Below, piece by piece: positions 5,532-12,048 of a stretch of 12,048 nt of DNA. Position numbers and translations under genes: made by a program. The stretch is from FEN-1350 sp964643355 (lineage in GTDB: Bacteria; Planctomycetota; Phycisphaerae; Sedimentisphaerales; Anaerohalosphaeraceae): contig CAZXPW010000083.1 of NCBI GenBank assembly GCA_964643355.1, forward strand, positions 1 to 12,048. The letters are read 5' to 3'. The stretch's first letter is position 1, and the number at the start of each line of letters is the position of its first letter. The notes beneath the pieces were generated by a model that saw only the letters and a program-made list of their open reading frames with translations, did no database searches and had not been told where the DNA came from.

Positions 5532-6946
5532 CGCCGCTTCTTGGGCTTTCGGCGAATGTCGCGCCTTCGCTTGGCGGGCCCCCGGAGCTTGAGACCCCCC
5601 TGCATCGCGCTAAAGAGATCCACCTTGCCCGAGAACAAACTGCGAAAGGCCCCGGCCCCGCCCGCCGACAGCGTCTGCATCATGTCGCGGCTACGACGGA
5701 AGGTCTTGATCAACGAGGCCACTTCCTGTACATCTCGGCCGCAGCCCTTGGCAATCCGCCGTCGTCGAGACGAGTCGATGATGTCCGGGTCGCGTCGTTC
5801 TTCGGCCGTCATCGAGTGAACGATGCCCTCCATCCGCCCGATTTCGCTGTCGTCCATCTCCATTCCCGCAAGCTGAGAACCCACGCCGGGGATCAGTTTT
5901 AGCAAGCTGCTCATGCCGCCCATCTTCTTGACCGAGCTCATCTGCTTGAGAAAATCATCGAAGCCGAAAGTGCCTTTGGCCATCTTGGCCTGCATTTTCT
6001 GGGCTTCGTCGGCGTCAAACTGTTGCTGGGCCTTCTCGACCAATGAAACGATGTCGCCCATGCCAAGGATTCGGCTGGCCATTCGATCCGGGTGAAATTC
6101 TTCGAGCTTGTCGAGCTTTTCTCCGACGCCGATGAACTTGATCGGTTTGCCCGTCACGGCCTTGACGCTCAACGCCGCGCCGCCGCGTGCATCGCCGTCA
6201 AGTTTGGTCAGGATCACGCCGTCCAGTTCCAGCCGGTCGTTAAAGGCCTTGGCCGAGTTGACGGCGTCCTGGCCGGTCATCGCGTCGCAGACCAGATAGA
6301 TCTGGTGCGGCGTAACGGCCTTGGCCACCTGCTCGATCTGCACCATCATCTCTTCGTCGATGTGCAGCCGCCCGGCCGTATCGAGGATCACCACATCACG
6401 CCCGGTTTCGACAGCTTTGCGGATACCATTTCGCGCCACGACAACGGGATCCTTGATTGTGGTGTCGCTATAGACCGGAATGTTAAGCTGCTGGCCGAGC
6501 GTAACAAGCTGGTCAATCGCCGCCGGCCGCTGCAGGTCGCCGGCCACCATCATCGGGTGTTTACCCTTGGCCGTGACATACTGCCCGAGCTTGCCGCAGG
6601 TCGTCGTTTTACCGCTGCCCTGAAGACCGGCCAGCATAATGATCGTCGGACCTGGAGACACATAATAGATCCGCGTATCGACCGGGCCCATCAGCCGGAC
6701 CAGCTCATCATGAACGATCTTGACCATCACCTGACCCGGATGCAAACTCTTGATCACCTCGGCTCCGATGGCCGCGGTCGTGCAATCCTTGCAGAATTGT
6801 TTGACGACATTGTAATTGACATCCGCCTCCAGCAGGGCCTTACGGACCATCGCCATGGCGTCTCCGACATTGGCCTCGGTGATCCGGCCCCGGCCCGACA
6901 ACGACCGGAAGATCGAACTAAATTTTTCCGTCAATGCGTCAAACAT
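5528..6946 (-). CDS. ffh: Signal recognition particle protein, SRP54-type GTPase
   Basis: Ffh binds signal sequences and 4.5S RNA and targets ribosomes to the membrane through FtsY. The 472-residue protein has a helical N domain (about 1-90), the G domain with P-loop GLQGSGKT (107-114), DTAGR (189-193) and TKLDGDARGG (247-256), and a methionine-rich M domain (about 325-430) with the RNA-binding SRRRRIAKGCG (393-403). The usual second GSG glycine-serine is GCG here. A basic tail (RRRDIRRKPKKRR) ends it. The start is ATG 6946 (MFDALTEK), with AAGGGA about six bases upstream. The open frame reads back to 7171 but that part is AT-rich, lacks Ffh similarity and contains the promoter. It heads the minus-strand operon and its stop overlaps the next gene by ATGA. 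Confidence 0.97.
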   Translation of the reverse strand: MFDALTEKFSSIFRSLSGRGRITEANVGDAMAMVRKALLEADVNYNVVKQFCKDCTTAAIGAEVIKSLHPGQVMVKIVHDELVRLMGPVDTRIYYVSPGPTIIMLAGLQGSGKTTTCGKLGQYVTAKGKHPMMVAGDLQRPAAIDQLVTLGQQLNIPVYSDTTIKDPVVVARNGIRKAVETGRDVVILDTAGRLHIDEEMMVQIEQVAKAVTPHQIYLVCDAMTGQDAVNSAKAFNDRLELDGVILTKLDGDARGGAALSVKAVTGKPIKFIGVGEKLDKLEEFHPDRMASRILGMGDIVSLVEKAQQQFDADEAQKMQAKMAKGTFGFDDFLKQMSSVKKMGGMSSLLKLIPGVGSQLAGMEMDDSEIGRMEGIVHSMTAEERRDPDIIDSSRRRRIAKGCGRDVQEVASLIKTFRRSRDMMQTLSAGGAGAFRSLFSGKVDLFSAMQGGLKLRGPAKRRRDIRRKPKKRR

Positions 6947-7005
6947 GTCATTCCCTTCTCTTTTGGATCTCCCGACGCGCAGGGACTTCCCGCTGAAAAG
7001 GGGGA

Positions 7006-7034
7006 ATTGTAAGCAAAAAACAGCCCTTTTGCAA
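7006..7034 (-). promoter_or_regulatory. Sigma70-type promoter of the ffh operon
   Basis: On the minus strand, TTGCAA (7034-7029) and TACAAT (7011-7006) are separated by exactly 17 bases. They match four and five of six consensus positions. Transcription would start near 6999, about 50 bases before the ffh ATG. Confidence 0.65.
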
Positions 7035-7081
7035 GTCCAAAAGAGACCGTAAATATTTTTTTGAGGAATTTTCTTCAGCCC

Positions 7082-7110
7082 TTGACAACAACACGCCGAA
7101 TCGGTAGTAT
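7082..7110 (+). promoter_or_regulatory. Sigma70-type promoter of the ilv operon
   Basis: A perfect -35 box TTGACA (7082-7087), a 17-base spacer and TAGTAT (7105-7110, four of six) give a strong predicted promoter. Transcription would begin near 7117, about 200 bases before the first candidate start (7317) and about 550 before the ilvB start proper (7668). Confidence 0.7.
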
Positions 7111-7316
7111 TGCTTTTTTGCTCTTTCTCATTTATGCCAAAGGCGTGTAAATGACGCCTGAGACACAGCAAAGACTGTGGTTACGGGATCTTGGCGGGGC
7201 TTTTCACACCGTCTGGGTCGGCTGTCGGCAGGGTGCCGGCGTGCAGGCCCATGCGGTTTCGCCCATCGGAGCCAGGACCGCCCGAAATAACGGAACTCGT
7301 TTATCAGGAAGAACTT
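7111..7316 (+). other. Long untranslated leader of the ilv operon
   Basis: About 200 bases lie between the promoter and the first well-supported start codon. From 7180 the leader is GC-rich with several self-complementary stretches: GTTACGGG near 7180-7188 can pair with CCCG..TAAC near 7281-7291, and there is a tandem-like repeat GCCCATGCGG / GCCCATCGGA at about 7247-7271. I find no leader peptide with Ile/Val/Leu codon runs and no U-tailed hairpin, so classical attenuation is not evident. It matches no riboswitch or T-box I can recognise. Confidence 0.4.
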
Positions 7317-7667
7317 ATGAAAACCTCCATGTCGGGTCCGCCTGCCACCCCGCCCATACGAATGACAGGCAATCAAGTCATTGTCAAAACCCTCGTCGAA
7401 CTCGGAGTCGATACGGTCTTTGGCTATATTGGCGCGTCGGTCATCCCGCTTTTCGATACTATGATGTCAATTTATAAACGAAAGGCAAATTGTACCGGCA
7501 GGCCCAACACAGAAAAGTCTGCCCATATTAAAGATTCCATGGCCCTCCATGTTAATGAATCATTGAATGGCCTTTCTTCAGAATCGGTCCATGGACCCGT
7601 ATATTTCCGTAATGAGAAAACCTATACTGAAGCCCCAATCCAAACTGTGGATAACAGGAGAGAACGC
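7317..7667 (+). pseudogene. In-frame partial copy of the ilvB N-terminus fused ahead of ilvB
   Basis: A second start (ATG 7317 with AGGAAG five bases upstream) opens a frame that runs without a stop into ilvB. Residues 18-50 of this frame (7368-7466) align without gaps to residues 17-49 of IlvB (7716-7814): 18 of 33 are identical, including the FGY-x-G turn and PLFD. Both copies have Ile or Leu where acetohydroxyacid synthases usually have Pro in FGYPGG, which suggests duplication within this lineage. The copy stops before the catalytic Glu (IlvB Glu61). About 67 residues of unrelated, AT-rich linker (about 7467-7667) follow, with no recognised domain. It may be the remnant of a deleted tandem paralogue, or an expressed N-terminal extension giving a 690-residue IlvB. 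The strong ribosome binding site at 7656-7660 argues that normal IlvB is also made separately. Confidence 0.65.
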
Positions 7668-9389
7668 ATGACAGAAATAAATGCTCCATCCCCGGCCAAG
7701 CCGATTCGTAAACCGGGTAGTCAGATTATTGTGGATACGCTCATCGAACAGGGCGTCGAGGTTATGTTCGGTTACCTGGGCGGCGTGGTCCTTCCGCTGT
7801 TCGACAAGCTCTACGACGCCCCGATCAAGTTCATCATCCCGCGGCACGAGCAGGGCGGCTGCCACATGGCCGACGCTTACGCCCGAGCCACCGGCAAAGT
7901 CGGCGTGGTTGTCGCCACTTCCGGCCCCGGCGCCACCAACCTAACGACCGGACTTGCGACGGCCATGATGGATTCGATCCCCCTGGTCGCCATCACCGGC
8001 CAGGTCCGCACCGAGCTGATCGGCAACGACGCCTTCCAGGAAGCCGACACCACCGGTATCACGCGGCCAATCACCAAGCACAATTCAATCGTCAAGGATC
8101 CCAATCGGCTGGCCCAGACAATCCGAGAGGCCTTCTTTATCGCCTCGACCGGAAGGCCCGGTCCGGTGCTGGTGGATATTCCCGTCGATATGCAGGTCGC
8201 CGAGATCGAAGTCAAACCCGCCGAACCGGTCAAACTCCCCGGGTACAAAACTCGTTCACGGGTCCACAATCGCCAGATTTCTCTGGCCGCCGAGGCGATC
8301 AACGCCTCCGAGCGACCGGTGCTCTATGTCGGCGGGGGTATCATCATCGCCAACGCCGCGGCCGAATTGAGTGAACTGGCCCACAAGGCCAACATCCCGG
8401 TCACGATGACCTTGCTCGGGCTGGGCAGCATTGATCAGACCAGCGAGCTGTCGCTGGATATGCTCGGCATGCACGGATCGGCTTACGCCAACTACGCCGT
8501 CCAGGGATGCGATCTCCTGATCGCCGTCGGCGCCCGCTTCGACGATCGCGTTACCGGCAAGCTCAAGACCTTCGCCCCCAAGGCCAAGGTCGTCCACATC
8601 GACATCGACCCGGCCAGCATCGCCAAGAACATGCCCGCGGATATCCCCGTCGTCGGCGACGCCAAAGAAACGCTGACCGAATTGATCCGCGAGGTTCAAC
8701 CCCGCGATCGAAGCGAATGGTTCGCCCAGATCGCCGAGTGGAAGAAAAAGTATCCCTTCCGCTACGACAAACGGGCCCACGCCATCAAGCCGCAGATGGT
8801 GATCGAAGAGATTCTTCGCCAGACAAAAGGCGAAGCGACGATCGTCACCGGCGTCGGCCAGCACCAGATGTGGACGGCCCAGTTCTACCGTTTCAAGCGT
8901 CCGCGGCAGTTTATCACCTCCGGCGGCCTGGGAACAATGGGCTTCGGCCTGCCGGCCGCCATTGGCGCGCAGATCGCCCTGCCCGGACAGACCGTCATCG
9001 ACATCGACGGCGACAGCAGTTTCAACATGACCATGGCCGAGTTGTGCACCGCCGTTCAGTACGAGCTGCCCGTCAAGGTTTGCGTCATCAACAACGGCTA
9101 CATGGGCATGGTTCGTCAGTGGCAGCAGCTCTTCTACGGCAAACGGTACTCGTGCAGCTCGCTGAAAAACCCCGACTTTGCGACCGTCGCCCGCGCCTTC
9201 GGCGCCGTCGGCATGACCGTCACCGAGAAAAAGGCCGTGCCCGAAGCCGTTGCGGCGATGCTCACCGAGACGCGCCCTTGTGTGGTCGATTTCCATGTCG
9301 ATCGCGAGGAAAATGTCTGGCCGATGGTCCCGGCCGGAAAGAGTTTGCATGAAATGAGCGGACTGGACATCTTTGAAAGCATGGCCTGA
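7668..9389 (+). CDS. ilvB: Acetohydroxyacid synthase (acetolactate synthase) large, catalytic subunit
   Basis: IlvB condenses pyruvate with pyruvate or 2-oxobutyrate, the first common step of valine, leucine and isoleucine synthesis, using thiamine diphosphate, Mg2+ and FAD. The 573 residues fit the family. The N-terminal pyrimidine-binding domain carries catalytic Glu61 in RHEQGG and SGPGATNL. The central domain follows, and the C-terminal domain carries the cofactor motif from Gly448-Asp449-Ser to Asn475-Asn476 (GDSSF ... INNGYMGM). RQWQQLFYGKRYS right after it is characteristic of acetohydroxyacid synthase among thiamine enzymes. ATG 7668 is preferred because AGGAG lies seven bases upstream and the encoded length is standard. 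The frame is open upstream to the duplicated N-terminal piece. ilvN follows after 36 bases. Confidence 0.95.
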   Translation: MTEINAPSPAKPIRKPGSQIIVDTLIEQGVEVMFGYLGGVVLPLFDKLYDAPIKFIIPRHEQGGCHMADAYARATGKVGVVVATSGPGATNLTTGLATAMMDSIPLVAITGQVRTELIGNDAFQEADTTGITRPITKHNSIVKDPNRLAQTIREAFFIASTGRPGPVLVDIPVDMQVAEIEVKPAEPVKLPGYKTRSRVHNRQISLAAEAINASERPVLYVGGGIIIANAAAELSELAHKANIPVTMTLLGLGSIDQTSELSLDMLGMHGSAYANYAVQGCDLLIAVGARFDDRVTGKLKTFAPKAKVVHIDIDPASIAKNMPADIPVVGDAKETLTELIREVQPRDRSEWFAQIAEWKKKYPFRYDKRAHAIKPQMVIEEILRQTKGEATIVTGVGQHQMWTAQFYRFKRPRQFITSGGLGTMGFGLPAAIGAQIALPGQTVIDIDGDSSFNMTMAELCTAVQYELPVKVCVINNGYMGMVRQWQQLFYGKRYSCSSLKNPDFATVARAFGAVGMTVTEKKAVPEAVAAMLTETRPCVVDFHVDREENVWPMVPAGKSLHEMSGLDIFESMA

Positions 9390-9425
9390 TCCACCGTGGT
9401 CGGCCCTCGAATACAGGAGACAGCC

Positions 9426-9917
9426 ATGAAACATATTCTCAGCGCACTGGTGCTCAACCGTCCGGGCGTGCTGGCCCATGTCGCCGGCATGTTCGCCGCT
9501 CGGGCTTTCAATATCGACTCGCTCACGGTCGGCCGGACCGACGATCCCGAACTCAGCCGCATGACCATTGTCGTCATCGGCGACGACCGCGTCGTCGAAC
9601 AGGTCCGAAAACAACTGGCCAAGATCGTTTCCGTCGTCAAGGTCCAGGACTTCGCCGGTCAGGATGTCGTCGCCCGCGACCTGATGCTGATCTCGGTTTC
9701 GGCCCCCCCGGAAAAACGCCCGGAGATCCTGGCCCTGATCGAGATGTTCAACGCAAAAGTTGTGGACATCGGCCCGAAATTTGTTATGGTAGAGGTTTGC
9801 GGTCCGGAAACGAAGATTGAGGCCTTTATCGATGCGGCTCGGCCGTACGGCGTCAAGAATGTCGTCCGGACCGGAACCGTCGCGATGGCCCGGTACAACC
9901 GGTCCCAGTCGGAATAA
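9426..9917 (+). CDS. ilvN: Acetohydroxyacid synthase small, regulatory subunit
   Basis: The 163-residue protein has an N-terminal ACT domain (about 3-75) with the family's LNRPGVLAHVAGMFAARAFN segment and IDSLTVGRTDD, then a C-terminal domain from about residue 80 ending in a GTVAMAR-type motif. The subunit activates IlvB and, in studied members, confers feedback inhibition by valine bound at the ACT dimer interface. It could equally be named ilvH. ATG 9426 follows AGGAG by six bases; the in-frame ATG at 9396 lacks such a site and would add ten unrelated residues. It lies between ilvB and ilvC with short spacers, as expected for a subunit made with its partner. Confidence 0.95.
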   Translation: MKHILSALVLNRPGVLAHVAGMFAARAFNIDSLTVGRTDDPELSRMTIVVIGDDRVVEQVRKQLAKIVSVVKVQDFAGQDVVARDLMLISVSAPPEKRPEILALIEMFNAKVVDIGPKFVMVEVCGPETKIEAFIDAARPYGVKNVVRTGTVAMARYNRSQSE

Positions 9918-9944
9918 ACCAAAATCAGGAATAAAGGATTTACA

Positions 9945-10946
9945 ATGGCAACGATTTATTACGAAAAAGACGCGCCGCTGGACGGGTTGGTCGGCAAAAA
10001 AGTCGCCGTCGTCGGCTACGGCAGCCAGGGCCACGCCCACAGTCAGAACCTCCGCGACAGCGGCATTCAGGTCTCCGTCGCCGAATTGCCCAACACGGCC
10101 AACGACAAGATCGCCCGCGAACACGGTTTTGTCCCCACCGACATCAAGACCGCCATTGATGGCGCGGCGCTGATCATCATCACCCTGCCCGACCAGGTTC
10201 AGGCCAAGGTCTATCAGAAAGAAATCGCCCCGAACCTCAAACCCGGCCAGACGCTCGGCTTCTGCCACGGCTTCAATATTCACTTCGGCTACATCGTCCC
10301 GCCCAAGGACATCAATGTCGTGATGATCGCCCCAAAAGGCCCGGGGCATCTGGTTCGCAGCGAATTCGTCCGGGGCGGCGGCGTGCCGTGCCTGATCGCC
10401 GTCCAGCAGGACAACGGCGGAACCGGCAAGAAGATCGCTCTGGCCTGGGGCAACGGCGTCGGCGGGGCCCGCGCGGGAATCCTTGAGACGACCTTCAAGG
10501 AAGAGACCGAAACGGACCTGTTCGGCGAACAAGTCGTTCTTTGCGGAGGTCTATCGGCGCTGATCAAGGCCGGCTTTGAGACGCTGGTGAACGCCGGCTA
10601 CCAGCCGGAGATCGCTTACTTCGAATGCATGCACGAAGTCAAGCTCATCGTCGATCTGATCTATCAGGGGGGCCTCAGCTACATGCGCTACAGCATCTCC
10701 GACACCGCCGAATACGGCGACCTGTCGCGCGGCTCGCGGATCATCACCGACCAGACGAAGGCCGAGATGAAGAAGATCCTCGGCGAGATCACCTCGGGCG
10801 CCTTCGCCAAGGAATGGGTCGCCGAATACCAGGGCGGACTCAAGAAATTCAACGAGCTCTACCAGAAGGACTACACCAGCCAGCTCGAACAGGTCGGCCG
10901 CAAACTCCGCAAGATGATGAAGTGGATCAACGCCAAGGAAGTTTGA
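9945..10946 (+). CDS. ilvC: Ketol-acid reductoisomerase, class I
   Basis: IlvC isomerises and reduces the acetohydroxyacids made by IlvBN to dihydroxyacids. The 333 residues are the short class I length. The Rossmann domain has GYGSQG (24-29), followed by FCHGF (106-110). The all-helical domain has Mg2+ ligands Asp191 and Glu195 (TDLFGEQ) and Glu227 and Glu231 (FECMHE), plus the substrate Ser252 in SISDTAEYGD. An oddity is the cofactor-selecting beta2-alphaB loop. Where NADPH enzymes have GLR-x-GS-x-S, this protein has AELPNTAN (46-53), with Glu47 at the strand end and no Arg or Ser pair. That points to NADH preference. ATG 9945 has AAAGGA six bases upstream. It closes the ilvBNC cluster. Confidence 0.96.
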   Translation: MATIYYEKDAPLDGLVGKKVAVVGYGSQGHAHSQNLRDSGIQVSVAELPNTANDKIAREHGFVPTDIKTAIDGAALIIITLPDQVQAKVYQKEIAPNLKPGQTLGFCHGFNIHFGYIVPPKDINVVMIAPKGPGHLVRSEFVRGGGVPCLIAVQQDNGGTGKKIALAWGNGVGGARAGILETTFKEETETDLFGEQVVLCGGLSALIKAGFETLVNAGYQPEIAYFECMHEVKLIVDLIYQGGLSYMRYSISDTAEYGDLSRGSRIITDQTKAEMKKILGEITSGAFAKEWVAEYQGGLKKFNELYQKDYTSQLEQVGRKLRKMMKWINAKEV

Positions 10947-10972
10947 TCCAATAGGATGATGACCATGTGTGT

Positions 10973-10998
10973 AAGCCCCCGGCTTTATGCCGGGGGTT
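10973..10998. other. GC-rich hairpin after ilvC
   Basis: CCCCCGGC (10976-10983) and GCCGGGGG (10989-10996) form a perfect 8-bp stem with a TTTAT loop. Only TTCG follows, so as a terminator it would be weak. It could reduce read-through from ilvC into the lipoprotein gene or protect the ilv mRNA 3' end. The very regular form is also typical of dispersed extragenic palindromes. Confidence 0.55.
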
Positions 10999-11032
10999 CG
11001 ATCCGATCAGGAAAAACGAAAAGGGCACGGCT

Positions 11033-11773
11033 ATGAAAATCAGCGGGATTCGATGGATCGCGGTAGCGGGATTGGCTTTGGCGGCCGTCGGCTGCCAGCA
11101 ATCCTATGATGACAACAAGGATATTTTCAACCGCTTCTACATGACCGAGCTGAAACAGTCCGCCTCCGTCGATGTCCTGAACATCATCAAGACGCTCCAA
11201 CGCGAAGACACCGCCCAGACCGGCAACCTCGTCGCTTCCTTCGGCGACGACAACGACGGCCTGATCTCCTGGTTCAACCTGGTCGCCTTCGACGACCAGA
11301 CCCTCAAGGCCGCCCGCAAGTACGGCTTCATGGTCAACGAGCGGGCCCGCCGGACCCTGATGCTCAAACCCCCGCAGAAGCTCCGCTTCGACGCCCAGGC
11401 CGTCGTCGATCCGCAGGTCCTGGCCGGACCCTACACCGACGAGAACGCTCGCCGCCTGGCCGTGCTGCATTGGCTCGACCGGCAGTTTTCCACGGACGGC
11501 AAATCCGTCGCCGTTTCCAGTCAGACCTTCACATCCGGCTCTCTGGCGGCGCGTCAGGCCCTCAGCAGCGTTCTGGTCCTGCTCGATTCCAGCCCGGTTT
11601 TGGCCGCCCGGCTCTCGGAATTCGAGGGCGTCCGTTTCGACCATCCTACGCTGGGCCAATCCCATGTTCGGATGCTGATCGAGGACGATATCGTCAAGCT
11701 CAAGATCAAGGCCGGAAATGATTGGTTCGTGACCTCGGAATTCAAAACCCATTCCGATGTGATCAATATGTAA
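11033..11773 (+). CDS. Predicted lipoprotein of unknown function
   Basis: I do not recognise a family. The 246-residue protein begins with MKISGIRW, a hydrophobic stretch (residues 9-19) and Ala-Val-Gly-Cys21, a lipobox, so the mature protein would be lipid-anchored at Cys21. The mature part starts QQSYDDNKDIFNRFY and has no further membrane segment. It is rich in Asp, Lys and Arg, with a LAVLHWLDRQF segment near 140-150 and a C-terminal region (about 200-240) that reads like a beta-rich module. ATG 11033 is chosen because AGGG lies seven bases upstream and the signal peptide begins there; the open frame upstream crosses the hairpin at 10976-10996. It follows ilvC by 86 bases and may be partly cotranscribed. 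A strong terminator follows. Confidence 0.8.
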   Translation: MKISGIRWIAVAGLALAAVGCQQSYDDNKDIFNRFYMTELKQSASVDVLNIIKTLQREDTAQTGNLVASFGDDNDGLISWFNLVAFDDQTLKAARKYGFMVNERARRTLMLKPPQKLRFDAQAVVDPQVLAGPYTDENARRLAVLHWLDRQFSTDGKSVAVSSQTFTSGSLAARQALSSVLVLLDSSPVLAARLSEFEGVRFDHPTLGQSHVRMLIEDDIVKLKIKAGNDWFVTSEFKTHSDVINM

Positions 11774-11794
11774 CTGTGCCCGAATCGCAAAACA

Positions 11795-11836
11795 AAAACC
11801 GCCGGTGGATCATTTGGTCACCGGCGGTTTTTTTTA
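11795..11836 (+). terminator. Strong intrinsic terminator after the lipoprotein gene
   Basis: AACCGCCGGTG (11797-11807) pairs perfectly with CACCGGCGGTT (11819-11829) over an 11-base loop and runs into eight consecutive T (11828-11835). It starts about 20 bases after the stop codon and ends the plus-strand ilv/lipoprotein transcription unit. Confidence 0.92.
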
Positions 11837-11840
11837 TTTC

Positions 11841-12048
11841 TCCGCCGACAAGGGGATTCAAAACGGCACCGAATCCCACATGAACGATTGTCATCCTTTG
11901 TCGTATATCAATTCAACAGCACTGCCGATTTACGATAAATATTCCGTTACCAGGTCGTGCCAATATGCACAAATCAAATAGCGTCGGGAACCTTTAACCC
12001 GGATATTTCACAAAATCTGAATATTTTCGATGAACAAAATGTCCTAAC
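11841..12048. other. AT-rich region without a gene
   Basis: No open frame with coding character is seen on either strand, and no tRNA-like or array-like structure. It contains the right copy of the 17-bp inverted repeat at 11995-12011. The DNA past that copy (12012-12048) is especially AT-rich. Confidence 0.5.
11995..12011. repeat. Right copy of the 17-bp inverted repeat
   Basis: TAACCCGGATATTTCAC is the exact reverse complement of positions 36-52. The preceding bases (CCTT) also resemble the CC before the left copy read in the same orientation. If these are element ends, the elements would extend outward beyond both ends of the window. This copy lacks the local hairpin seen at the left copy. 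Confidence 0.5.

Noticed and set aside
6092..7012. 306-codon open frame on the plus strand opposite ffh
   Set aside because: The minus strand encodes Ffh with all GTPase motifs; the plus frame is a composition artefact.
7191..7316. Translation of the ilv leader from a TTG at 7191
   Set aside because: There is no ribosome binding site, the encoded residues are unlike any protein I know, and better starts exist at 7317 and 7668.
7117..7316. Leader region as SRP (4.5S) RNA, because it adjoins ffh
   Set aside because: The conserved SRP RNA apical loop and its flanking internal-loop motif (AGCA/GGAAG-type) are not present.
7586..7597. Palindrome GGTCCATGGACC in the ilvB linker
   Set aside because: It is a perfect 12-bp palindrome, but it is single, has no promoter context and lies within an open frame, so no function can be supported.
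8256..10532. Very long open frame on the minus strand opposite ilvB-ilvN-ilvC
   Set aside because: Its sequence has no family signature, and the plus strand carries three unmistakable enzymes with good ribosome binding sites. GC-rich third positions keep the antisense frame open.
1..12048. CRISPR array, tRNA or rRNA genes
   Set aside because: No regularly spaced direct repeats, cloverleaf-like segments or rRNA signatures were seen on either strand.

Overview
The window looks like a chromosomal stretch of a GC-rich bacterium. Hand-counted 60-base samples give about 68% GC inside ilvB (8521-8580) but 38% and 45% inside the restriction-modification module (2221-2280, 3001-3060). The gene content (ffh followed by rpsP-trmD-rplS-yraN without rimM, and a compact ilvB-ilvN-ilvC operon) together with codon style makes me lean towards Planctomycetota (Phycisphaerae-like). 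That taxonomic guess is inference only.

Layout, left to right. (1) 1-314: AT-rich non-coding DNA with a hairpin and a 13-bp perfect dyad, leading into a HAD-superfamily phosphatase (315-989, +). (2) 1066-3121: a compact three-gene module that reads as a type II restriction-modification system. A small XRE-type regulator and a PD-(D/E)XK-like nuclease are on the minus strand, overlapping by ATGA. A D12-class adenine methyltransferase diverges from them on the plus strand. A 17-bp perfect palindrome, the likely operator, lies between the divergent genes. (3) 3185-3214: a hairpin terminator placed to serve both the methyltransferase and the converging operon. (4) 6946-3241, minus strand: a translation and secretion operon, ffh - 105-codon orphan - rpsP - trmD - rplS - yraN, with a good sigma70-type promoter at 7006-7034. 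(5) 7082-10946, plus strand: the branched-chain amino acid operon ilvB-ilvN-ilvC behind a perfect TTGACA -35 box and a long leader. The leader contains an in-frame second copy of the first ~33 conserved residues of IlvB. (6) 11033-11773: a lipoprotein of unknown function, closed by a strong intrinsic terminator. (7) 11841-12048: AT-rich DNA without a gene.

How the parts work together. The divergent ffh and ilv promoters share the 6946-7317 interval. IlvB and IlvN form acetohydroxyacid synthase and IlvC carries out the next step of valine/isoleucine synthesis. The minus-strand operon supplies the SRP GTPase, two ribosomal proteins and the tRNA m1G37 methyltransferase. The restriction-modification module is a compositionally distinct insert between housekeeping genes.

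Most worth a second look: the in-frame partial duplication ahead of ilvB; the 105-aa protein after ffh, whose second half aligns without gaps to the Ffh M domain; the non-canonical cofactor loop of IlvC; the regulator/palindrome arrangement of the restriction system; and a 17-bp inverted repeat found once near each end of the window.
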